From: Oopsacas minuta
Taxonomy: Eukaryota; Porifera; Hexactinellida; Lyssacinosida; Leucopsacidae
Reading direction: 5' to 3'
Length of the DNA stretch: 64,000 nucleotides
Assembly (NCBI GenBank): GCA_024704765.1
Contig: JAKMXF010000099.1
Coordinates: 734,419 to 798,418, forward strand
The notes under the pieces were generated by a model. That model ran no database searches and was not told the origin of the DNA. It saw only the letters and a program-made list of their open reading frames with translations. Shown here one piece after another: positions 35,258 through 47,539 of this stretch (its first letter is position 1; every line of letters starts with the position of its first letter). The position numbers and the translations under genes were made by a program.

Positions 35258-36780
35258 GTTATACTAGATTCTAAGATTTTCATATCTCTCTCCTACTTGT
35301 GCCATAAATATCACAAGTGATCCATTTTTAGATATCATTACTCGGTTGAAAAATGTCCAAATGTATGGAAAAATGGGTTTTAGACACGGACTATTTGAAT
35401 ATAGGACTGTACATTGCCAGCTCAGGTTTTGGAACTTGGGTCAATTGTGTTGTTTTGATGTTCTTAATCCGCTGAAGTTAGACTACGTAAATGTATTATC
35501 TTTTGTTAGGAAGTCATATGTTGGCAATCGATCGGTCATGTTGCCCTACCCAAAATATTTGTGAGATGTGAGTTATTTTGTTTTCACACCTTTCAACATT
35601 ATTTTGATAATTTCTATTATTGCTTCAATTTGAGCTACACATGAGAAATGTGTAACGACTCATATTTCATTACCACATAGCCTACCATGAATAAGACCTC
35701 ATAGTAACATAGTACTAGGGATGTTGTTGTTCAAGTTATTAACGGGGAATCTGCAATTAGTCGACTTTGTAGGTTTTGCCAAAGGTTTCATCGAGTCTGA
35801 GACTACACATATTCAAGCTGTGAAATATTCACTGAGCATTCTTTTTTATTTATAAATACGAGTGTATATTATCCACATTTTATATATCTTAATGAGTATT
35901 CATTCGACACTGCATTCATCATCACATTTCAAATTGCATCATGGAATATACTCACGGAAATTATGAACATAAAAGTGGAATGGAGTTTGATTGGATTATA
36001 GCTGAGTTGCCGCGAACTTTTTTACATGATATTTCTCTTGGTATCTATACCCCTCTCGATCATTTTTGAGATTAACTCAGCAAGCAATTTAGAGTTAGAC
36101 TAACAGTGTTGGCATATCAGGTCAATCGAGGAAGTTTCTTGTTGGTACACTCATAATGAGTATATATACATTGCTATGATACATAGTTGGTTCGAAGAAT
36201 GACGTGAAATTGTATCAAATTTACTTTTACATTTTCTTATCTTTACACCGACGTGATCACCAAACTTCCTCAGATATGCATATTTCCCCTCATTGCTCAC
36301 TTTTACCATCTGTGATCAAAGCATGCTCCCTGTTTGTCATGCGTTGTGTGTAACATGACTCAATTTTGCCCAACAAATTATAGAATTTGAATATTTTATC
36401 ACAGTTACTCTTCATTATGCTAAATCTCCCCACTAAATTGAGAATTGATCTAAAGTATTATTGAAATGTTATCTTAGATAGAAACATAGCATTCTATACA
36501 TTAAGGCAATTGCGCGTATAAAAATATTTGAAGCAGGTATTGGTTAGATAATTAAAGAAATGCTTATGATATAGATTGACTTTTGTGAATATTCGGTAAT
36601 AACAACTAGATTTATCACCCTTATCATTAGTTTAGAATAACTTTGAAGTATATTAAGGCAGTTTAATATATTTTTACACTTTTTTACAAAGGAAGGATGA
36701 TTAAAATACATATAAATAATAATAATAATATAACAAGCAATAACAATGCTGTAGAATGTATTGTAGTATTCATTGAGATA
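35258..36780. other. Intron stretch without recognisable gene
   Basis: AAT-repeat near 36715-36730; otherwise nothing supported. Confidence 0.5.
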
Positions 36781-36782
36781 TA

Positions 36783-36913
36783 CAGTGGAACCTCCATAAG
36801 CAGGGACTCTCTTAAAAGCGTGGCGTAAGATAGGATTCAACTACATCAATTCTCAAGTAAATGAACCTCTGAAATCGGGGCCCCCAATCTCCCCACTCCT
36901 GGAGGTTCCACTA
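36783..36913. mobile_element. pogo/Tigger-like MITE (131 bp)
   Basis: Termini CAGTGGAACCTCC and GGAGGTTCCACTA are inverted repeats with TA at 36781-36782 and 36914-36915. The CAGTGGAACCTC wording is typical of pogo-group elements. The internal GAACCTCTGAAATCGGGG resembles inner sequence of the MITE at 62596-63082. Confidence 0.75.
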
Positions 36914-36917
36914 TAGT

Positions 36918-37435
36918 ATTTCTTGAAATAGATAGATTCTGTTCTCGCCTAGCTGTCATAGCTGCGCGTCTTAACTAGTTGGTGATTCGCTCATCGTCTA
37001 GTTTTAGTGAAGCTATAAACTTTAGCTCTATTTAAGTTGAATATCTAGAAGATCAAGAAGATTTAGTAAGCAAATTTCTTAGTTTGGTATTATCGCGACC
37101 AATTACAGTGGTATTAAAATTCTTTACTTTCTTAGATAAAATGCAATTTGCTACATAGTTAGGACAGATTGATAGACACTTTGTAATGGATATTTAAGGG
37201 AACTTCCATCAAGCAGATCAATTAATGAAAATCTTGTATAGTTATTAATTTGAATATCTTTTGGACTGAACATTTGGAGGATTGTTTAAAATACTGCATA
37301 TCCGGCTACATAATTAGGCATTTAAGTTGAGAGTTATCAAATAGGGGGTTTGATATTAAGCATCTCATCTGTAAAAGATTCTATATCAATTTCTAAGTGT
37401 CTTTCTTCGTTTTTTCATCTTCAAAAAATCTTAAA
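36918..37435. other. Intron stretch without recognisable gene
   Basis: No supported signal. Confidence 0.45.
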
Positions 37436-37439
37436 TATT

Positions 37440-39700
37440 CTTTAATACATATCGCATCGGAACCAGTTTGTTCAATATACAGAAATTAATGAAGGTTCGA
37501 TAACTGATGTTTACGCTCACTCTCTAAAATTTGACAATTGGATATGTTATAATGGGAGCCAGACATCTGACGATGAAGACGAAAGTGGTGTTCTAATGGG
37601 TCGTTTTGTATTCGAGATGGCAGCAAATATTCATAACCACATTCTAGTGTTAATCTTGAAATTAAGAGTGGAAGAGCGAGACATGTGTGTCTTAAACTGG
37701 TAAATGTTTGAGGTGTAAGCTTTCACCTAGTTGATAGAATAGCTCTCTAACAATCTAGCCATTTAACAATGTTTTCAAATATAATAATCTTTCGTCGTTA
37801 TGGCACAGTGGGACTAGATATAGATAATTAAAGCGAATGTCTTTCCCTACCCAATTTACATTGAAAATGCTCCAGATGGTGTTTATCAAGTTGAGAAAAT
37901 CAACCGTTTGATGGGTTTACCAATGTTAGTATGATTAATAAAACTAAACAGACCTGCAGCTGTAGATTCATAAAAAAATTTTCAAAGCTGAGTTTACATT
38001 TTTGTCGTTCTAATTGAGATGGCCAACATGATTTTGATGTCAATTTGGGGGCTCTTAATGACAGAAAATTTGTCAGCCTTAAACAGGCTCCGAAGATCGT
38101 CAAATGCTGCGTAACATATTGCGGGATAACTAGACTTCGTCATTTGAGTGGTATTCAGAATTATGTTGACAGTAGGTACAGAAATTCTTAACTGAGCGCA
38201 AGATGGATATACGGATTGAGTTAGTAAATCTATCGCACAGTCATCAAACTTGGGATATATAAAGTTTTCTCATAATGTTTTAAATTTCGTCAATTAATAC
38301 GAATTGACTTAATTATGTTTACAATATCAAGAAATGATATAAAATATTGCTTTGGATTCGAAGGATGTATAACCTTGGTGTGCAATGTTTTCCCGTCATC
38401 AGAAAATAATTATAGATGCTGACATTTAAAGAGTAGTTGTCAGTACAAATTGCTTCGACGAAGAGACCGCAAGTCTCGATATCATTTATAGCTTTGGTAA
38501 TTATCTGATGTAAATAAACAGCAGAGGAATAACCCCAAGGTATGAGACGCACTATGGTTGAAAACTTTCTCATTAAACTTGAAATCATCAACGAAAAGAC
38601 AATTATCGGACGATCGTTAGGATTATCAATAGATCCAAAAGTTTTACCTCCTTTATATGGTATATCACTACGTATATGTACTTCATCCATTTGAAGTATC
38701 ACAAGGCGTTCACTGTCACTAAACTTAGGGGTTATTTCCTTAAGAATTCGAAAGTAGTCACCATCTATCCCCAGAGCGTTTTTATATGAAACAAGTTTCG
38801 CTCATGTGGTAAAATTAAACAATTAGGCGACTGTATATTTCTATAACAAGCTGGTGATAATCCGTGAATTTTAAATGAAAACACTTGAGTTAAAACATCA
38901 TACCGTTGATTATTATTTGAAAGAATCGCATTTGTCAGGCGTCCTACAATAAAATACAATAAATTTTCATAGATTCAGTGCACGAGAAAACGTTGTCAGT
39001 TATATCTAGATCATGTGACTCAAATTCAACCCTGGTTAATTGCGCTTTTTAACTGATCGATAGCTACTTTTATATGGGTGTCAATTGAAAGTTCAGAGGT
39101 GGTGCGCTCACTATGTGTTGGTGTGGCAAATTTATCTACTTCATTAAGTGAACTCTCAATTTGGCGGGTGTCAGTAATCGAAATAGTTGAAATACAAATT
39201 GGACTGCTGTTAATACCAAATATTTTGATACACAAATCATGATCAATTGAAACTGAACGTTCGATGTTAGGTCCAGAATCAGCAATGACAATTTTCAAAA
39301 AATAAAGGATTGTTCTCGGAATAGTAAGAAATCCAACCGTTCCTGAGATCTATCAGATGTAACTTAGAAACAAGTTCAGAAAATGAATCAACAAGAAAAT
39401 TATCTATTGTTTCTTCGTTATCAGCTAAGTTCTGAGTGTAGACAGCTTCCATCTTAACTGTTCTTTGTCATCTTTTGAATTCTCTTTGGTTTTGAATTCA
39501 AGTCAGATAGGTAGGAAGGACAGTTGGGAAATATGTTTGGCACTGCATCTTTCTTTAGGGCACTCTGTCTAGGATGATAGTGACAGTTCGTAGTCCATCA
39601 AAATATTGGTGTATTCTCTCGATGTTATCTTCTCTGAAATAGTCCATGCATTCCTGAATATACAAATGGAATTTATATACGGTAGGGATATATATTAATA
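37440..39700 (-). pseudogene. P-element / THAP9-like transposase pseudogene
   Basis: Minus-strand pieces in order. A THAP-domain tail is DYFREDNIERIHQYFDGLRTV, then (L)RKDAVPNIFPNCPSYLSD (about 39500-39650). A low-conservation linker covers 39026-39298. The catalytic part is VILQMDEVHIRSDIPYKGGK with an Asp-Glu (about 38640-38705), followed by VFSLMISSLMRKFSTIVRLIPWG and AICTDNYSLNVSIYNYF with the next Asp (about 38410-38460). WPSQLERQK (about 38000-38030) and QNDPLEHHFRLHRQMSG (about 37590-37640) match the C-terminal conserved blocks. Frameshifts and stops separate the blocks. P-element TIRs and the 8-bp duplication were not identified. A domesticated THAP9 gene would be expected to be intact, so an element fossil is preferred. 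Confidence 0.85.
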
Positions 39701-39701
39701 A

Positions 39702-40440
39702 TTCCAATAGAATGACTTCAATTATTTGTGGTCTTCATAATCCTTCCTTGGTCAAGGAATGGCTCTGAACCATAGTTTGCGTTATCGCACGTCATTGGTG
39801 AATTGAAAATTGAGGTAGATATATCTTCGCCTAAATAATAGATCTGCAGTCAGGGACAAGACAGGACATCTGAATAGTCAAAATAAGTCTAGTTTAAATT
39901 AGTAAATGGATGATGAAAGTGGTAATGAAATTAGAACGTCCTAAGGTATTCGTAAAATTTTGTAAATATTAATTATGGGTGGATAAAAACATAATAAATT
40001 CCAAAGGTGCTACTTGATAGATTTGATGTTAGGACCTAGTATCTCTAAAAATAAACATATTTTAGCATTTACATCATACGATACTTATTATCGCAAGACA
40101 TAATGATTGATAACTTCTTTCACTACCATTATGGCGTCTATTTCTTAAATATTAACGGAAAATTGGAATGGCGATAAAAACGTACAAGTAAATTTCAGAG
40201 TATGAGTCAAAGTATTCTAATATGATTTACTAGATGTCTAAGGGGTTGAATTTATAAATTTATCATCAAATTTAAATTTCCTAAGCTGAAATTGAAAAGA
40301 TCAATATACAATATCTAATTAGCTAACCAATCCCTGGTCCAAATATTTTAAGCGCGCCATTGCCTTAGTGTATAGAATGCTATGATATCAACTTCCTTAA
40401 ATGTAATCATATTAATAGTGGTATAATTCTAAATAATATT
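39702..40440. other. Intron stretch before the last RTK exon; no recognised gene
   Basis: No supported signal apart from the splice acceptor at 40471. Confidence 0.5.
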
Positions 40441-40471
40441 GTAAAGTTTTATTTTCCATTTTGTATTTTAG

Positions 40472-41216
40472 ATATGAATTGATGCGTTGTTGTTGGCATG
40501 AAGACTCTCAAAGTCGACCTAGTTTTTGTGATTTGATTAAAAAAATTGTAGCTATAAGAAATTTGTACAATGGTGGGAAAACTCTTTCAATAAACTCTAT
40601 CAATTGTGACCAATTTATAAGTGCTGATTTATCTGGATCATTTGATTGGGAGTCTTCAACTCCAATTTCACCTAATAAACAAACCAAATCTGAACATGCC
40701 AGTATGTTCCCAACTAATTGTCGCAAGGATTTGAAAAACATTACCTCCGAAAATAATGAATGTATTGATTCATCGAATTCTACCGCTAGTTTGATGTCTG
40801 CCAATAAGTCGTCTCAATTTTATGTATCCGAAAATGAAAGTGTAATTGTGAATATAAAGGAACAAGATCAATCTGTTCAAATCGACTCATCAGTTGGATA
40901 TCAGGTACAGGGTAATCCTCAATCTTTAGTGATACATAAGGATGATTTGATTGAACCTAGCTTGAATCAGATTGCTTCGTTATTTCATACTTCATCTATC
41001 GATAATCGTAATATTATAATTCCTGACACTAAAACAGACAATCTTTCTTCGAGTTCTATTTTTCTCCAATCTCATATCACAAAGAATGTTAATGATGATA
41101 CCTTTATTGGAAATATTTTTCACGAAAGTATGACAATTGCAGATAAACAACGTGAGAAAGTACAAATTGATGTTGATTTCAAGAATAATGCAAGATGCTT
41201 AGAAACGGAGTTATGA
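40472..41216 (+). CDS. Receptor tyrosine kinase, last exon: end of kinase and C-terminal tail
   Basis: After one base completing Ile come 247 codons and TGA at 41214. The first 33 residues, YELMRCCWHEDSQSRPSFCDLI..., complete kinase subdomain XI with the conserved CW and RP residues. A tail of about 214 residues follows, rich in Ser, Asn, Asp and Ile. I recognise no folded domain in it. Tyr is scarce (QFYVSENE; VGYQVQGN), so few phosphotyrosine docking sites are possible. The last four residues ETEL fit a class I PDZ ligand (S/T-x-hydrophobic). The open frame extends a few codons upstream of 40472 only because the intron end is open. The minus-strand frame 40508-40804 is a shadow. No AATAAA is seen in the next 500 bases. 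Confidence 0.92.
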
Positions 41217-42720
41217 TCTTTTTAATGAACCCTTATTGAATCCAATCATCCTGTTAATTCTATTTTGTCATTGTCTTTATTTGATTTTGTATATTTTCTC
41301 GAATACCAATTTATTCATACCCATTTAATTATTCAGGAATGGAATGAAATTTTGTTTATTGTTGCCTCGTAGTCAGGGATAGTCATACAGCCCATACTAG
41401 CTATACGACCATATGGCTGCATCATCTGCCAAAGCAACCCTACGCCAATTTGTTGGACCATCCGATCTTCGTGTAGCTTAATTTTTCAAGGTAAAGCAAT
41501 AATTGCTCAACCTACACTAAATTATTGCCGAAAATGTTCCATCGTAATCTTTACTATTTTTGATTAACCAATTTTCCAGGACATGAATTAACTTCATCAA
41601 TAGTGTTATATATTTTTCATCTTTTGTTTGAAACCCTACTTATAATGAATTTTAGTCAACTTTTGTCACGGGCGTAGCGCAGATGGGGGGCCAAGGACAC
41701 TTTTAGAGTGCATCACTTTATTTTCATCTCGCCCTTAACTTTCCTTTTCACGTATACAATTACTTCAGTGTATTACAAGAAATCTCCTCTATTTGCCCTG
41801 ATGTCACGGAATATATGGGCTGCGTCCAAATGAAAAATTCTTCGCTTATGAAGGAATAATCTTTTACCGGGGATTATAATTTGACGAAGCTGGGTATACT
41901 TTCTAGCCATTTTGTTAAACGACAATTTGTACCTATTCAGTGCCCCACAATTACTTTGATGATTTAGTAGACTCGTTTTATACAATGTCATTTAGAGGGT
42001 TAATGTGTATAATTGACTGGGCGGAAATCCCGGGGTAAGGGAAACACTGCCTACTGTTGAAGAATTTGGGATGATGATTAATGGTAATTTATCACTGATT
42101 TTCACATTCGTCCCCTACTTTTATATATTGATCCACCCGCTTCATTCTTATATACACTCCACAATATTTATACCAAGCATTCTTTGGAAGTTTATATGTA
42201 TAATGATAGACCAAAAATTTCCTTTATCAAAATCTATCTGAAAATTTCCACGAACTCCATATTTGTGGCATAACAGTGTGGACTATATTTCCCAGAGTCA
42301 TATAATGTTACCCTCTTAGTTTGTGAGAAATTGTCAATATATGCAAAGGCCACTGTTGGAAACATGTTTCAGCTCCACCGCCCGCATCGGATTTGGCTAC
42401 CGCACTAATATTGTCACATAGAGCCTACTCTACATAAGGCCTAACAGTAATATGTGGATTTACGCCTTGGGATGGGTTTACCGATGCTAACGATTAATTG
42501 CAGGCATAAGTTGTTTTGAGATAAATATAGTGTCTAAGTGATTTTAAGCATTCTGAATTCAGTATTTCGATTAATTCAATGATAATTAAGCTTTTATAGT
42601 TCATACCCCTTATTATACCAATATGATATTATACAGATAGTGATTTTGGAAATATATACAGAGGCATTATATGGTGAGCAACGAGAATACTACAAGTTAA
42701 GGTCCATATCAATATATTCT
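41217..42720. other. RTK 3' flank; no recognised gene
   Basis: The 3' UTR must start here, but no canonical poly(A) signal was found nearby. GGGCGTAGCGCAGATGGGGGGCC near 41672 resembles a small-transposon end without a partner. A 72-codon minus-strand frame at 41773-41991 is unrecognised. Confidence 0.5.
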
Positions 42721-42722
42721 AG

Positions 42723-42850
42723 CACAGTGTTTTGAACCTTTTTGGCTATGGATCCTTTATCGAAATTCTCTTGACCCCCTCCCATTGACCATAATACTTC
42801 ACATGGACCCCCTATTACAAGCTGTGGACCCCAGGTCAGGAAAGAATATT
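42723..42850. repeat. Possible hAT-type terminus
   Basis: CAGTGTTTTGAACC followed by repeated TGGACCCCCTATTA / GTGGACCCCAGG phrases is the style of Charlie-type hAT MITE ends. I did not find the inverted partner, so the element is incomplete or misread. Confidence 0.35.
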
Positions 42851-42859
42851 TAGCCAGGT

Positions 42860-43100
42860 TAACTAATGAACAGAGTGACTGAATATTCTAATATATATGC
42901 GTTTTGACTCAAATTTAAGTTTGGCATATTTGTAGAAGAAATTGCAAAAGAAAATATGCTAAAGGGCTCGATTTGTTTTGGTGCCAACTTCACAATATTC
43001 TTATTGTTTAGTCTTTCCGGTCTTGCGCCAACCCGATTTTCTGAAGCGTTTAAGCAGGGCCGTGGATATCCATAACGGGCCCGGGTTAAGGCCATCGTAC
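42860..43100 (-). repeat. Dispersed coding-like repeat, copy 1
   Basis: The minus-strand frame reads ...LNASENRVGARPERL, then VKLAPKQIE. It aligns with the frame at 47680-47898 (LNARIDARVGKTRH, then LKLATKQIE), including at DNA level (CTCGATTTGTTT, TTTAGTCTTTCCG). Two diverged copies keeping amino-acid similarity suggest a mobile-element gene. I do not recognise the family. Confidence 0.5.
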
Positions 43101-43119
43101 TATTTCACAACAATATGAG

Positions 43120-43980
43120 TCTTACACTTGGATTAACAAATCTGGAAGATACTGGTACATTGTGTCAATCAAGTTTTTAAGTCAATGCTATTTCGCTAAA
43201 TGAATTGCTTTGGAAATCAAAAACAATTGCTACAGTTGGTATTCCTGGCATATACTTACTGCTAATGGCTAACCGTACAAGATTTTGCATATATCTGTTG
43301 CTCTGTACAGACGTACAGGGATTTAGTAGATTTGTACATGAATTTTAGTTGAGACACTAACTGACTATGAGCCCAATAATCTAAACTCCTAAAGTATGTA
43401 CATTATGTGGTGTATTTCAACAGTTCTTATTCAAGTGTAGAGGGATTTCCGTTACAGTCTATAAAATCACATGTTTCTCCTTTCCAAATTACTCAAGTGC
43501 ATATTGACTATCTGAACTCGCGAGCGCAACGGCCATAGAAATATTTGTGGGTGTAAATGGTTCGGGCCAATGCAAAGAGGAAATGAGAGTTCCATACAAT
43601 TGTATGATACAAATGTATTCGCACTTTACAGGTATGAAATAAGTATGACTTTTGATATCTCGCATGAAGGTTGGTATTGATTACACAGGCGTACACCTTT
43701 TAGTTGTATTGATTTTGTCAACTGATATATACTAATTCTGTGTTGCTGATTCCGATTATTAAGTCAGTTTCTCCCTAATGCGTCAAGTTATCTCACAATC
43801 CCATTACTACATTTATAGAACAAAATTGGTTTCAACCCTTATATGTTAGATTGTATCAATTAAATTTCTGAAAATGTCAGTATTTCATTCGCTAAGAACA
43901 ATTATATAATTGTTACTAATATGAATGGAAGAAAGTGGTACTATAAATATGTAATATGAGCACTATTCGATCTAAAAATT
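43120..43980. other. Stretch without recognisable gene
   Basis: No supported signal. Confidence 0.5.
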
Positions 43981-43984
43981 TTCT

Positions 43985-45660
43985 CTTGTTTGACTTTCTT
44001 GAATGTTGTTCGTTAGGACAATTTCTTTTTAGGTACCAACAGTAATCTGCCATCATATGTGGTCCCATCTTCATTGATATCGCTGTTCCATCACTTTTAT
44101 GTCTTGATGGAATCGTTCACCTTGTTCTTCACTCATATTACCTAGATTACCCGGAAATCTGTCAAGATGGTCTCTCAAATAATGAATTTTAATGCTCATA
44201 TTACAGCCTAGAGCATGATAGCTGTCGACTAACTCTGTGACTAGTTCTTTGTAGTTGGATGCCTTTTTATTACCAAGGAATTAGAAACGACATTAGAGAA
44301 AGCCTGCCACGCTGTCTTCTCTTCCTCGTTCATTGAATCTTTGAAGCTGTTGTCCCTAAGTAACTTGCGAATCTGTGTACCTTCAAATATCCCTGCCGTT
44401 TTCTTCTCTTCACTGATTTCTGGAAAATAATTTCGGATATACTAAAAACAATATCTGTCTTTATCCAGTGCTATGATGAATTCTTCATTAAACCAAGCTT
44501 AATGTGGAGAGGAGGTAGAATTATTTTATTTGTATGTACCAGAGGGTTATTAATTACATTTTTGTCCGCTACTTGCAAACATTCTCTCGGAGGCCACTTT
44601 CCCTTATCCAATGCTGTTCCTACCTCTACTGTCCCAATAACAAAGAAAACAGGGGCACTTAGTGAACCCAGATTGTTGTCCTAATAGAAAGTTGACCATT
44701 TTGAGATCAACACAGATGACCCAATCATGTGCAGTGTAATTAGTAATCTCTAATATCTCTTTCACATTATTGTACTCCTCTTTGAGTTTAACTGAATATC
44801 CTATAGGAAATGAACCGAATATATTTCAACTATGGAGTAGTACACATTTCAGACTCCTTTTGGAGCTGTCAATAAACAGCCTCTAGTCACTTGGATTGTA
44901 GTTCGGAACTCCCATTGCCAGTAGACGACCCTCAACATTTGGACAAAACACCAAACTATTCCTTTCGCAGAAATACTGTTGAAACTCTTGCTCCCTGTAA
45001 TGATATGATGTTACTTTTTGTTCCTTGATGGAGTAGGTTCTTTTCTTTCAATCTAGATGCAAGCAACTCAGAAGATTCTTTCGAGAGGTCAAGGTCACGA
45101 ATTAAATCATTCAATTCCGCTTGGTTAAAGAGAGAAGGCTCCGAGGAAGGACCTTGAAAATCAACATCATATTCACAGTCATGATCATTGACTTCTTCCG
45201 AATTGGCACCATCTTCATCATCATAGAGTCCGAGAAATTCTGTGAATATTGGTACAGGTAGATCACTATAATGAGGGACTGGTCGAATAGCAGATTCTAA
45301 ATTTGGGTAATCCAGTAGGTGTCTGTCACTCTTTTTGCAGCCCATAACATTTACCATGCAAAAATAACAATCATCGGAATGATTTTTGGATTCTCTCCAA
45401 ATCATAGGAATTCCGAAAGGGAGGTGTTTCTCTTTACCTTTACTCCAAGACCTCAAGAATTCTACACAAGATTTACAGACCTTATGAGGTGCCCAACTTT
45501 TGTCCTGGTCGCCCAGCTTAACTTTGTAATACGCATGGTAAGCTCTATTCACAATTTCAGTAATATTCTGCATCTGAAGTTTCGGAGTATAGAAACCACA
45601 AATATAACAAAAAATGTCTGGACAATTGAAACACTTTCTTTTCGACGTATCAACAAAAAA
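43985..45660 (-). pseudogene. Near full-length copy of the multicopy 'FCYIC...CYFC' family, frameshifted
   Basis: The minus strand opens with KCFNCPDIFCYICGFYTP, then a 205-codon uninterrupted stretch (45573-44956): GDQDKSWAPHKVCKSCVEFL, GIPMIWRESKNHSDDCYFC, SAIRPVPHYSDLPVPIF, and an acidic segment. It continues frameshifted: VFCPNVEGRLLAMGVPNYN, WRLFIDSSKRSLKCVLLH, LKEEYNNVKEILEITNY, VDLKMVNFLLGQQSGFTK-PCFLCYWDSR, LPPLHIKLGLMKN, GIFEGTQIRKLL, LVDSYHALGCNMSIKIHYL, ERFHQDIKVMEQRYQ and MADYCWYLKRN (about 44000). Paired Cys suggest zinc binding. At least four frameshifts and two stops. The family is familiar to me only as uncharacterised multicopy invertebrate proteins and may be transposon-encoded. 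A splice-like TTTAACTAG precedes the opening block on this strand. A 5' fragment of the family is at 10555-10985. Confidence 0.82.
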
Positions 45661-45699
45661 GAATAACAGACTAGTTAAAAGCCAATAAGCAAATAAGAC

Positions 45700-47017
45700 T
45701 ATTTGAATATATATACTATGTACATAATGTTATTGTTGTAATATGTAATCATGATGAATTTTTGGCAAAATCGAAATTTTTCTGAAGATGTAGCTATATG
45801 TTTGTGAAAAAACTGAATAGATATTCAAAATCAGCGCACCTAAATTAGTCTAAATCAGTGATCAAAATATAAACAACTGCAATATAATATTTTTTGTAGG
45901 CCTGTGTTATACTTAGAAACTCCTGACCTGTATTAGGTGGAGAGAGAGGGAAAACCTGGTGAGATCCAACCCCGGGCCCGTGCTCACTAAATTTTTGCAC
46001 CCCTGCCCACATTCCCGACGCTACTGTGTCTAAGTATGAGGCGCAAGGAGGGAGAGTGACGGTTCAGTTTAGGACCGGTAGGTTTCCCTCATTCTGAATC
46101 TACATCTCAGACACCAGTTAGTCTAACTTCTCCAGGGATCTCCCAAGCATTCACCTCACTTGGATTGTCTCCTACAACATTTCAAGAACAAGATTGTCTT
46201 CGAGTTGATAAATGCATGGGACACCCTCGAAAGCGTTGTTCTATGGATATACCATATACAACTTGTATTCCTTCTCTTATGATGTGGAATAACCGAGCAG
46301 GTCTTTACGAAAATTTGAGATTTTCAACTATTTATTTATTATATATTCATAAAAACTATAATAAGTTGCTTATTAGAAACTAGAAAACTCGAAATTCGGA
46401 TTCAGGGTATTTAGTTACTCCTGGATAGCCGTTTAGAGTAAGCTTGTATGTATATTTTATAATCTTGCTAATTTGTCTACATATATTCATAAAATTAACA
46501 ATACATTTACATATGATTATCTTAAAGCTTGAAATCGGATTCAGCATGTTCGATATATTTGGTGTAGTTTAATTCTATTTACTTCCTTGATAAACATGAT
46601 AAATATATAGTTATGCGGCAATTATAAAATTGCATGCCCTAAATCCTTCCCTTGACAATGGATAAACAGAAAAACATATAAACAGACAAACAAATAACAA
46701 TTGAGATTTAATGATATAAATAATATTTATATGTAAATATATTGTTTTTTTATCAATATCCAGGAAACAATTAGCAACATCTTAAAATTTCGTAGATACT
46801 AGCTCTCAACGGCTACAAAGGGGTTAATCTTACAAAATAATTCAATAATATAGGCCATATACTTATATTAGTGGATTACATTGTTCTAAATATATCTATT
46901 ACAATACTTAAAGGGGCCGTCAATTTGGAGGACAATGGATACCTCAAGGCGGAATGCGACGAGCCAAAGGCTCATAGATATGTATATTCACATGTTATTT
47001 CAATCTACTAATATAGG
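45700..47017. other. Stretch without recognisable gene
   Basis: A segment at about 46020-46090 (TATGAGGCGCAAGGAGGGAGAGTGACGGTTCA) resembles 47875-47925, so it is part of a dispersed repeat. Nothing else supported. Confidence 0.45.
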
Positions 47018-47025
47018 CGAATTTG

Positions 47026-47530
47026 CTAGGGTGCGACCCGTAAAGCCCGTGGTCCGTGGCCCGCTATCAAAGCCCGCGGCCCGCATATTTATTCCACCAG
47101 CCCGTGATTTAGGAAATTTGTTTATTTTATGGCACTGTTGGCTGAATTCGTGAATGTATTCTCAAAGAATTGAGAATTCCTATAAATTCCGCGTTATAAG
47201 ATGCGGGAAATCGTGTGCGCAAATAGTATATATATGAAACTTTATATATATGCAACACTTTGATTGTTTCGTTAGTTACAGATAACACTGACATGATTCT
47301 ACCTCTCTATGAGGATTATTAGATTAAACGAAAATAACATTTATAATACTTGTGATACTTACATATACTAAAATAGTAATAATTTCATGACCTAATTCTA
47401 TAATTAAAGTATATTCATCATCTGTAAAATTGTCTTTTTGACTCTTTTCAGCCCGTTTTGTGCCCACGGCCCGTGGAAAAAGCCCGCAGCCCGTGATTTA
47501 CAATAAAGCCCGCACGGGGTCGCACCCTAG
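47026..47530. mobile_element. hAT-type non-autonomous element (505 bp) with 8-bp duplication
   Basis: The ends CTAGGGTGCGACCC and GG(G)GTCGCACCCTAG are inverted repeats. They are flanked by the perfect 8-bp duplication CGAATTTG (47018-47025 and 47531-47538). Both ends carry GC-rich arrays of AGCCCG/GGCCCG motifs (47045-47110; 47450-47515) in opposite orientation, an arrangement like transposase-binding subterminal repeats. The middle is AT-rich and non-coding. A fragment AAGCCCGCGGCAGC near 51729 may be a relative. Confidence 0.88.
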
Positions 47531-47539
47531 CGAATTTGC

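Larger units (their letters stand above)
14494..40471 (+). other. RTK intron 2 (about 26 kb, phase 2)
   Basis: The donor is GTTAGT at 14494. The acceptor TATTTTAG ends at 40471. Joining AT to the following A gives Ile and continues TPE-I-YELMRCCW. At least a dozen mobile-element remains on both strands lie inside. Confidence 0.88.

Noticed and set aside
36544-36840. 98-codon hydrophobic minus-strand frame
   Set aside because: The hydrophobicity comes from AAT-repeat low-complexity DNA; there is no family signal.
40508-40804. 98-codon minus-strand frame
   Set aside because: Antisense shadow of the last RTK exon.
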